A stretch of DNA of 38,353 bases, taken from NCBI GenBank assembly GCA_026125385.1, contig JAHCLG010000025.1, forward strand, positions 1 through 38,353, written 5' to 3'. Under the pieces are notes generated by a model, which was not told the origin of the DNA, did no database searches, and was given only the letters and a program-made list of their open reading frames with translations. Each line of letters starts with the position of its first letter. Within the stretch, counting starts at the first letter, position 1. Below are positions 22,420 to 32,698 of this stretch, in pieces. The position numbers and the translations under genes were made by a program. Origin of the DNA: Legionellales bacterium. Lineage in GTDB: Bacteria > Pseudomonadota > Gammaproteobacteria > JAHCLG01.

Positions 22420-23574
22420 ATGAATAAACCTCTACGGATTGGCATTATCGCGGGTGAAGTTTCTGGCGATAGACTGGGGGCTGAGTTAATTCATGCCATA
22501 AAAAAAATCCATCCCCATGTGATAGCAGAAGGGATTGCTGGCGAATGGATGCAACAAGCAGGTGTCACAAGTTTATTTTCTCTGGAAAAATTATCGGTAA
22601 TGGGAATTATTGAACCGTTACGTCATATCCCTGAATTATTAATCATGCGTCGCAAGTTGTATCGGCACTTCATTAAAAATAAAATTGATGTTTTTATTGG
22701 GATTGATGCCCCGGATTTTAATTTAGGGTTAGAAATTGGCTTGAAACGGGCGGGCATTAAAGTTATCCATTATGTCAGTCCCTCGGTGTGGGCATGGCGC
22801 CAATGGCGCTGGCACAAAATAAAACGCGCTGTAGATTTAATGTTGTGTTTGTTTCCTTTTGAAGTGGAATTTTATCAACGCTATCACATTCCAGCCATCT
22901 ACGTGGGACATCCCCTCGCGGATGAAATACCCATAGAAAATAATGCTATTCAGGCACGAATACAGTTAAATCTAGCCGAAAATAAAAAAACAATTGCCTT
23001 ATTACCCGGCTCACGCTTAGGCGAATTAAAATATTTAAGCGATTTATTTATTGCCGTTGCTAAAGCGTGTTATCAACACAATCCCCACCTACAATTTGTA
23101 GCGCCGATGGCTAAATCGACCTGTTATGACTATTTTTCACAGCGAGTGCAAACGCTTGCGCCCGATTTACCCATTATTCTTCTCGAAGGACAAGCACGTG
23201 TGGCCATGAGTGCGGCCGATGTGGTTTTGCTTGCTTGTGGAACTGCCACCTTAGAATGCGCGTTAATCAAACGCCCCATGATTGTTGCCTATAAAGTATC
23301 TCGCTTCACCGCCTGGCTTGCAGCACGTTTGGTTAAAATTCAATATTTTGCTTTACCAAATTTATTGCTCAAGCAGCCCATTGTACCAGAATTATTACAA
23401 CATGAAGCACGCGTTGATACGATAGTCCCTCAACTCATGGCCTTATTAAACGATGTCGAGACGCAAAAAAAACTCCAACACACATTTTTAACCCTTCATC
23501 AACAATTAAAACGAGAAGCCAGTGTGGTTGCTGCTCAAGCGGTGCTGAACATCGCGCTCAATCAGTCGGAATGA
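22420..23574 (+). CDS. lpxB: Lipid-A-disaccharide synthase
   Basis: Joins UDP-diacylglucosamine and lipid X to the lipid A disaccharide at the inner-membrane surface. It has 384 residues (E. coli 382), GT-B type. Signatures are GIIAGEVSGDRLGAELI at the N-terminus, GIDAPDFNLGLEIGLK, VIHYVSPSVWAWRQWR and, in the second domain, IALLPGSRLGEL and LLACGTATLECAL. It starts 5 bp after lpxA. Its last 13 bp overlap the end of the convergent NTF2-like gene, which interrupts the usual lpxB-rnhB junction. Confidence 0.97.
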   Translation: MNKPLRIGIIAGEVSGDRLGAELIHAIKKIHPHVIAEGIAGEWMQQAGVTSLFSLEKLSVMGIIEPLRHIPELLIMRRKLYRHFIKNKIDVFIGIDAPDFNLGLEIGLKRAGIKVIHYVSPSVWAWRQWRWHKIKRAVDLMLCLFPFEVEFYQRYHIPAIYVGHPLADEIPIENNAIQARIQLNLAENKKTIALLPGSRLGELKYLSDLFIAVAKACYQHNPHLQFVAPMAKSTCYDYFSQRVQTLAPDLPIILLEGQARVAMSAADVVLLACGTATLECALIKRPMIVAYKVSRFTAWLAARLVKIQYFALPNLLLKQPIVPELLQHEARVDTIVPQLMALLNDVETQKKLQHTFLTLHQQLKREASVVAAQAVLNIALNQSE

Positions 23575-23948
23575 GATTCAAGCGGTGTATACACTTCATG
23601 CCATAAAACAATGTTACCGGTAGGATTAAATTTTAGCATGAGCATCGCCTCATACTGCTCGCTGCTGTTATCAAGGCGGGTGAGTTTAGCTATCAACGGT
23701 ATGACCACGCTATCCTTATTGACAATAAACTCATGATACGTATACCGGATGGATTGCAAAGAAGATCGCATAGTATTCAAAAATTCCGCATAGGTTTGAT
23801 AATTGGCTTCATAACGACGGCCGTTGGCTCGAACAATAAATTCTTCAGCAAAAAAATTGGCTAAGTCTTGAGGTTGCCAATTGGCTTGTGCGTTTAAATT
23901 GGCTTCATTCCAGGCCAGCAATTGTTTTGCACATTCTTCATTCGCCAT
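23562..23948 (-). CDS. NTF2/SnoaL-like small protein
   Basis: 128 residues from ATG 23948, with agagg in front; the frame is open further upstream without a ribosome site. The cone-shaped NTF2 pattern is visible: ECAKQLLAWNEANLNAQ, WQPQDLANFFAEEFIVRANG, a middle beta part and the final strands YEAMLMLKFNPTGNIVLWHE. Such proteins bind or convert small molecules and the function is not fixed by fold. It is inserted on the opposite strand between lpxB and rnhB, overlapping lpxB tail-to-tail. A hairpin lies just upstream of its ribosome site. Confidence 0.8.
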   Translation of the reverse strand: MANEECAKQLLAWNEANLNAQANWQPQDLANFFAEEFIVRANGRRYEANYQTYAEFLNTMRSSLQSIRYTYHEFIVNKDSVVIPLIAKLTRLDNSSEQYEAMLMLKFNPTGNIVLWHEVYTPLESHSD

Positions 23949-23958
23949 GCGAAACCTC

Positions 23959-23985
23959 TTACTCTTCAGCAAAAAAAAAGAGTAA
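23959..23985 (-). promoter_or_regulatory. Hairpin in the leader of the NTF2-like gene
   Basis: The 8-bp perfect stem ttactctt/aagagtaa has an 11-nt loop. On the minus strand it ends directly before the agagg ribosome site, and might modulate translation. Confidence 0.3.
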
Positions 23986-24049
23986 CAAACAAATTGTGGG
24001 GATGCAATGCTACTGTTAAAATGTCCGCCGGTAAGTGGGAGAGAACAGC

Positions 24050-24643
24050 GTGGAATCATTTATAGCAGGCATCGATGAAGCAGGGCGAGGGCCATTAGCA
24101 GGTCCGGTCATTGCGGCAGCCGTGATTTTAAATCCCTTAAATCCTATTCTAGGATTACGTGATTCTAAACAACTTTCCGCAGCAAAACGCCAGGCTTTAG
24201 CCAGAGAAATTCGCGAAAAAGCCTTAGCCTATGCCTTAGGACGCGCTGAAGCCGAAGAAATAGATCGCATTAATATTTTGCAAGCCAGCTTATTGGCCAT
24301 GCAACGCGCAGTGAATGCTCTCAGTGTTCAACCCACACACGCACAAGTCGATGGAATTCATTGTCCGCGTTTAAATTGCAGCGTGGAAGCGATTGTCAAA
24401 GGCGATAGTAAAATCCCTGCAATCAGCGCTGCTTCCATTTTAGCGAAAGTCGCGCGCGATCAAGAAATGTTAGACTATGCCAAACAGTATCCCGGCTATG
24501 GTTTTGAAACTCATATGGGTTATCCGACCAAAGCGCATTTACAGGCATTAGCAACGCTAGGTATTACGCCTATTCATCGGAAAAGTTATAAGCCGGTGGC
24601 ATTAATTTTTGAACAACATCTTAAAATGAAGGAATTAGCATGA
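24050..24643 (+). CDS. rnhB: Ribonuclease HII
   Basis: Cuts RNA in RNA-DNA hybrids and removes single ribonucleotides from DNA. From GTG 24050 (with gggag 7-11 bp upstream) it has 197 residues, close to E. coli 198; GTG 24035 would add five. The catalytic opening [16 protein letters not shown] carries Asp9 and Glu10. [36 protein letters not shown] and [13 protein letters not shown] are all present. The stop overlaps the nrdJ start as ATGA, an unusual coupling with dNTP synthesis. Confidence 0.97.
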   Translation: MESFIAGIDEAGRGPLAGPVIAAAVILNPLNPILGLRDSKQLSAAKRQALAREIREKALAYALGRAEAEEIDRINILQASLLAMQRAVNALSVQPTHAQVDGIHCPRLNCSVEAIVKGDSKIPAISAASILAKVARDQEMLDYAKQYPGYGFETHMGYPTKAHLQALATLGITPIHRKSYKPVALIFEQHLKMKELA

Positions 24644-26958
24644 GTGAAATAATTGAAGGTAAAGCCATGGTAAAAAAACGTACTGCCCAACTGATTAAAA
24701 AAGTCATCAAGCGCGATAGTAAAGAAGTTAATTTTGACTTGGAGCGCATTACCACGGCGATCCACAAAGCCATGGAGGTTGCAAACGAAGGTTCTTTTCA
24801 AGAAGCCAAGGCCGTGGCCACGCGTGTGCAAAATGAATTAGAAGAAATTCGGCGGCGCTATAAATCCTTTATTCCTGACGTGGAAGGCATTCAAGATGCG
24901 GTAGAAAAAAACTTAATGTTTGAAAATTATGCCAAAACCGCTAAAGCCTATATTTTATATCGTCAAGAGCGTGCCAAGGCGCGTGAACAAAAAATTGTGA
25001 TCCCCGCTCATATTCAAAAAATGGCGGAAGAAAGTCGACGTTATTTTAAAAATCCTTTAGCAGAATTTGTTTATTTGCGCACTTATGCCCGCTGGATACC
25101 TGCAGAAAAACGCCGTGAAACGTGGATAGAAACGGTTGATCGCTACATGAATTTTATGAAAAATCATTTGGGAGATAAATTAACTCCGCGTGAATATAAA
25201 GAAATTCGCCAAGCGATTTTACAACAAGATATCATGCCCTCGATGCGCTTATTACAATTCGCCGGGCCTGCTGCTGAAGCCACTCATGTCTGTGCCTATA
25301 ATTGCTCGTTTATCGCGCCGCGGAATTTACGCGATTTCGGCGAAGTGATGTATATTTCGATGTGTGGTACCGGTGTGGGATTTTCAGTTGAAAGCCAAAA
25401 TATTCAAGCCTTACCACAAATTAAGCCCCAAACAGGAAAAATGCTACCGACTCATGTCATCCCCGATAGCAAAGAGGGCTGGTGTGACGCGTTGATTTTA
25501 GGTATGACCACTTGGTTTGATGGTAATGATATACTGTTTGATTTTTCACAATTAAGACCCGCGGGCGCACGCTTAAAAACCATGGGTGGAAAAAGTTCAG
25601 GTCCCGATCCATTACGTGACTTATTAAATTTTACTCGCGCGATTATTTTAAAACGACAAGGGCGCCGTTTAACCAATATCGATGCGCACGATATTTTATG
25701 TAAAATTGGTGAAGTGGTTGTCTCGGGAGGTGTGCGTCGTTCGGCGATGATTTCACTTTCCGATTTAGACGATCCTCTGATGCGTCAGGCGAAAAGCGGA
25801 CAATTTTTTTATAACGAACCGCAACGTTGCATGGCAAATAATTCGGCTGTTTATACGCAAAAACCCGATAACGCGACACTCCTCGAGGAATGGTTAGCCT
25901 TAGTGAAAAGTGGTAGTGGCGAGCGTGGAATTTTTAATCGCGCGGGATTAACGCAAACGCTACCCAAACGCCGTATTGAGTATTTAACGCAAAAAAATAT
26001 TATTCAAAATGATACGATTGTTGGAATCATTGGTACGAATCCGTGCGCCGAAATTATTTTACAATCCAAACAATTTTGTAATTTATCTGAAATTGTCGCG
26101 CGCGCTGAAGACGATGAAGAACGCTTATTGCAAAAAATTAAACTTGCAACAATTCTAGGAACGTTCCAAGCAACCTTAACTCATTTTCCCTATTTATCAC
26201 CGGAATGGCAAAAAAATTGTGAAGAAGAAGCTTTATTAGGTGTTTCAATTACCGGTCAATGGGATTGTGAAGCCGCTCGCGATGCTCGAACCTTACAAAA
26301 ATTAAAGCAAAAAGCGCTTAGCATTAATAAAAAATACGCCGAACGTTTTGCGATTAATCCCTCAACGTGTGTCACTTGCGTCAAGCCTTCGGGTACAGTA
26401 TCGCAAGTTGTAGATTGCGCTTCGGGAATGCATCCACGTCACGCACCGTACTATATTCGTCGTATTCGTATTGCAGCGACAGATGCCTTATTCAAAATGC
26501 TAAAAGATCAAGGCGTGCCCTATCATCCAGAGGTGGGTCAGTCAGAAGAAAATGCCACTACTTTCGTGCTGGAATTTCCAGTAAAAGCACCCAACGTAAA
26601 AGCGGTTTATCGAGACGACTTAACTGCGTTAGAATTTTTAGAACATTGGAAGACAGTAAAATTAAATTACACGGAACACAATCCCTCTGTCACTATTTCT
26701 GTCGGTGATGATGAGTGGTTAGAAGTGGCCAATTGGGTGAATCAAAATTGGGATATTGTTGGTGGATTGTCGTTCTTGCCTCGCGATAATCATGTTTATC
26801 ATTTAGCACCCTATGAAACTATCGATAAACAACGATATCAAGAACTATTAAAACGGTTCGAAAAAATTGATTTTTCTCAATTAATCATTTATGAGCGTAA
26901 TGATGAAACGGAAGTGAAAAAAGAATTAGCGTGTGTTGGTGGAGTATGCGAACTCTAG
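24640..26958 (+). CDS. nrdJ: Adenosylcobalamin-dependent ribonucleoside-triphosphate reductase (class II, monomeric type)
   Basis: Reduces ribonucleotides to deoxyribonucleotides. It has 772 residues, near the Lactobacillus-type RTPR (739). An ATP-cone-like part lies at about 15-110 ([18 protein letters not shown]). Active-site elements: NCSF with Cys222, NPCAEI with Cys469, FCNL with Cys480 (11 residues apart, as in RTPR Cys408/419), and C-terminal CVGGVC (Cys765/770, same spacing as Cys731/736). The enzyme is oxygen-indifferent but would need cobalamin; no B12 gene is in the window. It is coupled to rnhB by a 4-bp overlap, 8 bp before dnaE. The class is inferred from Cys spacing and length. 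Confidence 0.85.
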   Translation: MSEIIEGKAMVKKRTAQLIKKVIKRDSKEVNFDLERITTAIHKAMEVANEGSFQEAKAVATRVQNELEEIRRRYKSFIPDVEGIQDAVEKNLMFENYAKTAKAYILYRQERAKAREQKIVIPAHIQKMAEESRRYFKNPLAEFVYLRTYARWIPAEKRRETWIETVDRYMNFMKNHLGDKLTPREYKEIRQAILQQDIMPSMRLLQFAGPAAEATHVCAYNCSFIAPRNLRDFGEVMYISMCGTGVGFSVESQNIQALPQIKPQTGKMLPTHVIPDSKEGWCDALILGMTTWFDGNDILFDFSQLRPAGARLKTMGGKSSGPDPLRDLLNFTRAIILKRQGRRLTNIDAHDILCKIGEVVVSGGVRRSAMISLSDLDDPLMRQAKSGQFFYNEPQRCMANNSAVYTQKPDNATLLEEWLALVKSGSGERGIFNRAGLTQTLPKRRIEYLTQKNIIQNDTIVGIIGTNPCAEIILQSKQFCNLSEIVARAEDDEERLLQKIKLATILGTFQATLTHFPYLSPEWQKNCEEEALLGVSITGQWDCEAARDARTLQKLKQKALSINKKYAERFAINPSTCVTCVKPSGTVSQVVDCASGMHPRHAPYYIRRIRIAATDALFKMLKDQGVPYHPEVGQSEENATTFVLEFPVKAPNVKAVYRDDLTALEFLEHWKTVKLNYTEHNPSVTISVGDDEWLEVANWVNQNWDIVGGLSFLPRDNHVYHLAPYETIDKQRYQELLKRFEKIDFSQLIIYERNDETEVKKELACVGGVCEL

Positions 26959-26966
26959 AGCACAAA

Positions 26967-29900
26967 ATGTCAAATCAACAATTTGTTCATTTGCATTTGC
27001 ATAGCGAATATTCTTTAGTGAATGGCATGCTGCGTTTAAAATCACTGGTTAAAGCGTGTCGCGAACGCAACCTTCCGGCGGTAGCGTTAACGGATCGATG
27101 TAATTTATTCGGCACGGTTAAATTTTACCGTGCCGCGCTTAAAGCCGGGATCAAACCCATCATTGGCGCGGAAATGTTAATTAAAAATCCCGATGATGCA
27201 TTTAATCCGTTTAGCTTAATTCTACTGTGCCAAAATCAAGCGGGATATCGTCAACTTACCGCATTAATTTCTCGCGCATATTTAGAAGGTCAACAACACG
27301 GAATTCCTCTAATAGAACGTGAATGGATCGATTGCAAAGATGTTATCGCGTTATCGGGTGGCAAAAAAGGGGACATTGGCCAAGCAATTTTGCAAAATAA
27401 TCTAGAACAAGCAGCGCGATATATATCATTTTGGAATGAACGATTTCCCTCACGTTTTTACTTAGAAATTCAACGCACACAACGCCAAGGAGATGAGCAA
27501 TATAATGCTGCGTGTTTGCAGTTAGCCAACGCTCATCAAATTCCGGTTGTGGCTACTAATGAGGTGATGTTTTTAGATCAAAACGATTATGAAGCTCATG
27601 AAGCACGCGTGTGTATTCATAATGGCGAAATGTTACAAGATCCCAAACGCCAACAAAATTACAGCGAACAACAATATTTGCGTAGTGCTGAAGAAATGCA
27701 AAATTTATTTGCAGATATTCCAGAAGCACTGACTAATAGCCTAGAAATTGCCAAACGCTGTAATTTGCAATTAGAACTTGATAAAAATTATTTACCCAAT
27801 TTTCCCGTGCCAGCAGGATTTACCATTGAAAATTATTTAGAAAATTTAGCCAAAGAAAAATTAGAATTACGCTTAAAAAAATTATTCGATAGTCAACAGC
27901 CGCAATTTTTACAGCAACGTCAAGCCTATGACGAGCGCTTAGCACGTGAACTCAATGTGATTAATGCTATGGGCTTTCCCGGCTATTTTTTAATTGTGGC
28001 CGATTTTATTCAATGGTCTAAGGACAATGGAATTCCGGTGGGGCCAGGTCGTGGTTCGGGTGCAGGATCATTAGTGGCCTACAGTTTAGGGATTACCGAT
28101 ATTGATCCTCTGGCCTATGATTTATTATTCGAACGCTTTTTAAATCCTGAGCGGGTGTCCATGCCCGATTTTGATATTGATTTTTGCATGGATAATCGTG
28201 ATCGCGTGATTGATTATGTGGCACAAAAATACGGGCGAGAAAGTGTTTCTCAAATTATCACTTTTGGTACTATGGCGGCAAAAGCCGTGGTGCGTGATGT
28301 CGGGCGAGTATTAGGATTTCCTTATGGTTTTGTCGATAAAATTGCTAAATTAGTACCCTTTGAATTAGGAATTACCCTTGAAAAAGCACTCAGTCAAGAA
28401 CCGTTATTACGCGAACGTTATGAACGCGAAGAAGATGTGCAAACTTTAATTGATCTGGCGTTAAAATTAGAAGGTATCACTCGCAATGCCGGAAAACATG
28501 CGGGTGGTGTGGTTATCGCCCCCTCAAAATTAATTAATTTTGTTCCGCTATATTGCGAAGAAGGTGGCGGTAATTTAGTTTCGCAATTTGATAAAGACGA
28601 TGTCGAAGGTATTGGCCTGGTAAAATTCGATTTTCTAGGATTGCGCACGCTCACCATTATTGATTGGGCAATTGCTAATATTCAAAAACACTTTAACCAA
28701 AAAATTGATATTACAACAATTCCCACCGACGATGCTGTTACCTTCGATTTATTAAAACGTTGTGAAACTACAGCAGTATTTCAATTAGAATCTCGCGGCA
28801 TGAAAGATTTAATTAAACGCCTGCAACCTGATTGTTTTGAGGATATTATTGCTTTAGTCGCCTTATTTCGCCCAGGACCTTTGCAATCGGGAATGGTCGA
28901 TGATTTTATTGATCGCAAGCATGGTCGCCAAACTCTGGAATATATGCATGAGGATTTAACCGAAGTATTAAAACCTACCTATGGAATTATTTTATATCAA
29001 GAACAAGTCATGCAAATCGCGCAAGTCTTAGCCGGTTACACATTGGGCGGCGCCGATTTATTGCGTCGAGCCATGGGTAAGAAAAAACCCGAAGAAATGG
29101 CCAAGCAACGCCAAATTTTTGTCGAAGGTGCGAGTGCACGCGGCGTTGACGCTGAGCAAGCACAACATATTTTCGATTTAATGGAAAAATTTGCAGGTTA
29201 TGGATTTAATAAATCGCACTCGGCTGCTTATGCATTAGTTTCTTATCAAACAGCGTGGTTAAAAGCGCATTATCCCGCCGCATTTATGGCAGCGGTATTA
29301 TCGTCTGATATGGATAATACCGATAAAGTGGTCATGTTTATTGAAGAATGTCAACGCATGCAATTAACGATTATTTATCCGCATATTAATCACAGCCAAT
29401 ATCAATTTAGCGTGCGAGATAATTCAACCATCGTTTATGGATTAGGGGCTATTAAAGGTCTCGGTCAAGCGATTGCCGATGTTATTGTTGCCGAACGCGA
29501 AAAGCACGGTGAATATCGTGATATTGTCGATTTATGTTTGCGTTTAAATCAGCATAAATTAAATCGTCGGGTTTTAGAAGCCTTGGTGCGATCGGGCAGT
29601 GCTGATCATCCCCAATATCATCGCGTGCAATTATTCACAATTATCGATAGCGCATTGTTGGCGGCAACTCAATCACTACAAGCTGAAAAAAGTGGCCAGC
29701 AAGATTTATTTTCAGCGCTTTCTCCGCAAGCAATGCCGGTGGTAGAGTTTCCCGAAATAAAACCTTGGAGCGAACAAATGCGCTTGCAAGGTGAAAAAGA
29801 AACCTTAGGTTTATATGTGAGTGGTCATCCCCTCGATGAATTTCGTCAGGAATTAGCGCACTTCACTACCAGCACCATTAAAGAACTCGCTTCTAAAAAT

Positions 29901-30413
29901 AATCAAAGTGTGATCCTGGCAGGATTTATGATTACCATTCGCACCTTGCTGAATAAACGCGGGGAACGCATGGGATTTATGACGCTGGATGATGGCACGG
30001 CGCGCATTGAAGTGGCAATCTTTAGCGATGCTTTTCAGTTATATCGCGAATTAATTGTGAAAGATAATTTAATGATTATCGAAGGTGAATTAAGTATTGA
30101 CGATTTTAGCGGTAATTATCGCATGAGTGCAAAACGTATTTTATCGCTAGAGCAAGCTCGCGAAGCCTATGCCAAATATTTACTGTTAAATTTAAAATCA
30201 ACACATTTAACCGCCGAATTTTCCGAGCGCTTAAAAGATATTTTACGAACTTTTTCACCAGGTGCGACCCCGGTTGTGGTAAACTACCAAGAATCTGAAT
30301 TTTCTGCGCGTTTGGTATTTGGCAAACAATGGACTATTCAACCACGAGTGAATTTAATTAACGAGCTCAATGAATTAATTGGTGCAGAAAATATTGCATT
30401 TTCTTATGAGTGA
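26967..30413 (+). CDS. dnaE: DNA polymerase III alpha subunit
   Basis: Main replicative polymerase. From ATG 26967 it has 1148 residues (E. coli 1160); the frame is open upstream but overlaps nrdJ. The PHP domain begins FVHLHLHSEYSLVNGM, keeping more His than E. coli. The polymerase active site MPDFDIDFC places Asp401 and Asp403 exactly as in E. coli. GPGRGSGAGSLVAY, RNAGKHAGGVVIAP, FNKSHSAAYALVSYQTAWLK and a sliding-clamp site QQDLF at 911-915 follow. An OB-fold region is at the C-terminal end (LAGFMITIRTLLNKRGERMG). The ribosome site is weak, so coupling with nrdJ is likely. Confidence 0.98.
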   Translation: MSNQQFVHLHLHSEYSLVNGMLRLKSLVKACRERNLPAVALTDRCNLFGTVKFYRAALKAGIKPIIGAEMLIKNPDDAFNPFSLILLCQNQAGYRQLTALISRAYLEGQQHGIPLIEREWIDCKDVIALSGGKKGDIGQAILQNNLEQAARYISFWNERFPSRFYLEIQRTQRQGDEQYNAACLQLANAHQIPVVATNEVMFLDQNDYEAHEARVCIHNGEMLQDPKRQQNYSEQQYLRSAEEMQNLFADIPEALTNSLEIAKRCNLQLELDKNYLPNFPVPAGFTIENYLENLAKEKLELRLKKLFDSQQPQFLQQRQAYDERLARELNVINAMGFPGYFLIVADFIQWSKDNGIPVGPGRGSGAGSLVAYSLGITDIDPLAYDLLFERFLNPERVSMPDFDIDFCMDNRDRVIDYVAQKYGRESVSQIITFGTMAAKAVVRDVGRVLGFPYGFVDKIAKLVPFELGITLEKALSQEPLLRERYEREEDVQTLIDLALKLEGITRNAGKHAGGVVIAPSKLINFVPLYCEEGGGNLVSQFDKDDVEGIGLVKFDFLGLRTLTIIDWAIANIQKHFNQKIDITTIPTDDAVTFDLLKRCETTAVFQLESRGMKDLIKRLQPDCFEDIIALVALFRPGPLQSGMVDDFIDRKHGRQTLEYMHEDLTEVLKPTYGIILYQEQVMQIAQVLAGYTLGGADLLRRAMGKKKPEEMAKQRQIFVEGASARGVDAEQAQHIFDLMEKFAGYGFNKSHSAAYALVSYQTAWLKAHYPAAFMAAVLSSDMDNTDKVVMFIEECQRMQLTIIYPHINHSQYQFSVRDNSTIVYGLGAIKGLGQAIADVIVAEREKHGEYRDIVDLCLRLNQHKLNRRVLEALVRSGSADHPQYHRVQLFTIIDSALLAATQSLQAEKSGQQDLFSALSPQAMPVVEFPEIKPWSEQMRLQGEKETLGLYVSGHPLDEFRQELAHFTTSTIKELASKNNQSVILAGFMITIRTLLNKRGERMGFMTLDDGTARIEVAIFSDAFQLYRELIVKDNLMIIEGELSIDDFSGNYRMSAKRILSLEQAREAYAKYLLLNLKSTHLTAEFSERLKDILRTFSPGATPVVVNYQESEFSARLVFGKQWTIQPRVNLINELNELIGAENIAFSYE

Positions 30414-30422
30414 GAAATAATC

Positions 30423-31370
30423 ATGAATTTAAATTTTTTAGATTTCGAGCAACCTATTGCCGAACTTGAAGCCAAAATTGAAGAATTGCGACGCGTTAGC
30501 AATACCAGCGAAATTAATATTGGCGATGAAATTAAACGCCTCGAACAAAAAAATGCAGAATTAACCAAGTCAATTTTTTCTTCTTTATCTTCATGGCAAA
30601 TTGCCCAACTGGCACGCCATCCGCAACGTCCTTATATGCTCGATTATATTCAACATATTTTTACCGATTTTGATGAATTGCACGGTGATAGGCATTATGC
30701 CGATTCTTCCGCATTAATCACTGGCATCGCCCGTTTTCATGGTGAGCCTGTATGCGTGATAGGTCACCAAAAAGGTCGCACCACCACTGAAAAAATCGCC
30801 CGTAATTTTGGCATGCCTCGTCCTGAAGGATATCGCAAAGCATTACGAGTGATGAAATTAGCCGAACGTTTTCATCTACCGATTTTCACTTTTATCGATA
30901 CTCCCGGCGCTTATCCTGGCATCGGTGCCGAGGAGCGTAATCAAAGTGAAGCCATTGCGAGAAATTTAGCGGAAATGTCCGATTTGCGTGTGCCAATTAT
31001 AGCAACGGTGATTGGTGAGGGTGGTTCAGGTGGTGCGTTAGCGATTGGGGTCGCAGATTGGGTGATGATGTTACAATACAGTATCTACTCCGTGATTTCA
31101 CCTGAAGGTTGTGCCTCTATTTTATGGAAGTCTGCTACCAAAGCCTCTGATGCTGCCGAAGCGATGGGGATCACGGCGAGTCGTAATAAAGAGCTGGGTT
31201 TAATTGACGAAATTATTGCGGAGCCTGTTGGTGGTGCGCATCGCGATGTGGAAAAAATGGCGAAAACGTTAAACGATCATTTATTAAAAACGCTTAAAAA
31301 TTTACGTCAATATTCTAGCGATGATTTATTAGCAAGGCGTTACCATCGCTTATTAAGTTATGGGAAATAA
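30423..31370 (+). CDS. accA: Acetyl-CoA carboxylase carboxyltransferase subunit alpha
   Basis: With AccD it transfers carboxyl from biotin to acetyl-CoA, giving malonyl-CoA for fatty acid synthesis. It has 315 residues (E. coli 319). The N-terminal coiled part [18 protein letters not shown] is standard. [56 protein letters not shown] and [17 protein letters not shown] form the crotonase-type active region. It lies 9 bp after dnaE and 7 bp before tilS, keeping the classical order. Confidence 0.98.
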   Translation: MNLNFLDFEQPIAELEAKIEELRRVSNTSEINIGDEIKRLEQKNAELTKSIFSSLSSWQIAQLARHPQRPYMLDYIQHIFTDFDELHGDRHYADSSALITGIARFHGEPVCVIGHQKGRTTTEKIARNFGMPRPEGYRKALRVMKLAERFHLPIFTFIDTPGAYPGIGAEERNQSEAIARNLAEMSDLRVPIIATVIGEGGSGGALAIGVADWVMMLQYSIYSVISPEGCASILWKSATKASDAAEAMGITASRNKELGLIDEIIAEPVGGAHRDVEKMAKTLNDHLLKTLKNLRQYSSDDLLARRYHRLLSYGK

Positions 31371-31377
31371 CGGTTGA

Positions 31378-32694
31378 ATGTTGCAAGAATTTCAATCCTC
31401 GATTCAACCTTTTTTTAACGAATATTCTCATTTACGCACTATTTTCGTGGCCTTTAGTGGCGGTGTAGATTCTCATGTTTTATTGGATTTACTGATGCGT
31501 TTTAGCCCAATACCTGTCGCTGCGATCCACATTAATCATAACCTGCAACCGCTAGCATCGACATTTGAACGCCATTGCCAACAAATTTGTCGTCAATATC
31601 ATATTCCGTGTCATGTCTTGCGAGTCGACGTGCGTGATCGATCACAAGGTCTGGAGGCTGCAGCAAGAGCAATACGCCGGCGTGCATTACAAACATTTTT
31701 AACAGCCGATGAAGCCATTTGTTTTGCGCACCATGCTAACGATCAAGCGGAAACATTATTATTACAATTATTGCGCGGCGGTGGTGTTAGTGGTTTAGCC
31801 GGCATGCCCCGTATTCAAAATTTTGGTGATGCCTTATTATGGCGCCCCTTATTACCCTATACTCGAGAAATGATTATCGCTTACGCGCATTCACAACAAT
31901 TATCTTGGATTGAAGATCCCACCAATCAACACCCTGAATTTGATCGTAATTATTTACGTCATCAAGTGATGCCGTTGCTGCAACAACGCTGGCCACAAGC
32001 GATAAGATGTTTTAATCGCAGCAGTGATCATTGCCATCATGCCAGTCATTTACTCGAAGAATTAGCGCAACAAGATTATCAATTATTTAATCAAGATGGA
32101 TCAGGTTTATCGTTACCTTGTTTAGCACAGTTATCTCTTCCAAGACAAATCAATGTCATTCGTTATTGGCTAAAACAGGCTAATTTACCGGAATTATCCA
32201 CGCAACAAGTCCAACAACTCTTCACCACCGTTATTCATGCCAAAGCGGATGCCACTCCACGTTTAGCCTGGGGACATTGTGAAATTCGGCGCTATCATGG
32301 CAAACTCTATGCGCATAAAATTCCTGCCAGTATCAAACTGGCAGAAAAAGTGAATTGGAATTTGCAAGAACCCTTAGAGCTGCCCCATTTGCGCTTATCG
32401 GCATGGCAAGTGTTGGGGCAGGGTATCTCAGTCAGTCGCTTGCTGGATTTAGACAAAATTAGTATTCGTTTTCGCGAATATGGCGAACGCTTTCATCCTG
32501 CCGGCCGCATAGGCTCACATCCTTTAAAAAAATTAATGCAAGAATGGAAAATTCCACCTTGGCAACGGAATACTATTCCATTACTTTATTATCAAAATGA
32601 ATTAATTGCGGTAATTCCATATGCCATTCGTCACGGTTTACAAGCGTTGCCCCATGAACTGGGTTGGCTAATTCAAACATCAATAAAGGAGTAA
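31378..32694 (+). CDS. tilS: tRNA(Ile)-lysidine synthase
   Basis: Adds lysine to C34 of tRNA-Ile(CAU) so that it reads AUA instead of AUG. It has 438 residues (E. coli 432). The N-terminal PP-loop ATPase domain has VAFSGGVDSHVLL (about 24-36), HINHNLQP, EAAARAIRRRAL and FAHHANDQAETLLLQLLRGGG. ISWIEDP-type sequence (SWIEDPTNQ) and RNYLRHQVMPLL follow, then the C-terminal substrate-binding domains with LKKLMQEWKIPPW. There is no clear ribosome site; translation probably follows from accA, 7 bp upstream. Confidence 0.96.
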   Translation: MLQEFQSSIQPFFNEYSHLRTIFVAFSGGVDSHVLLDLLMRFSPIPVAAIHINHNLQPLASTFERHCQQICRQYHIPCHVLRVDVRDRSQGLEAAARAIRRRALQTFLTADEAICFAHHANDQAETLLLQLLRGGGVSGLAGMPRIQNFGDALLWRPLLPYTREMIIAYAHSQQLSWIEDPTNQHPEFDRNYLRHQVMPLLQQRWPQAIRCFNRSSDHCHHASHLLEELAQQDYQLFNQDGSGLSLPCLAQLSLPRQINVIRYWLKQANLPELSTQQVQQLFTTVIHAKADATPRLAWGHCEIRRYHGKLYAHKIPASIKLAEKVNWNLQEPLELPHLRLSAWQVLGQGISVSRLLDLDKISIRFREYGERFHPAGRIGSHPLKKLMQEWKIPPWQRNTIPLLYYQNELIAVIPYAIRHGLQALPHELGWLIQTSIKE

Positions 32695-32698
32695 TAAG

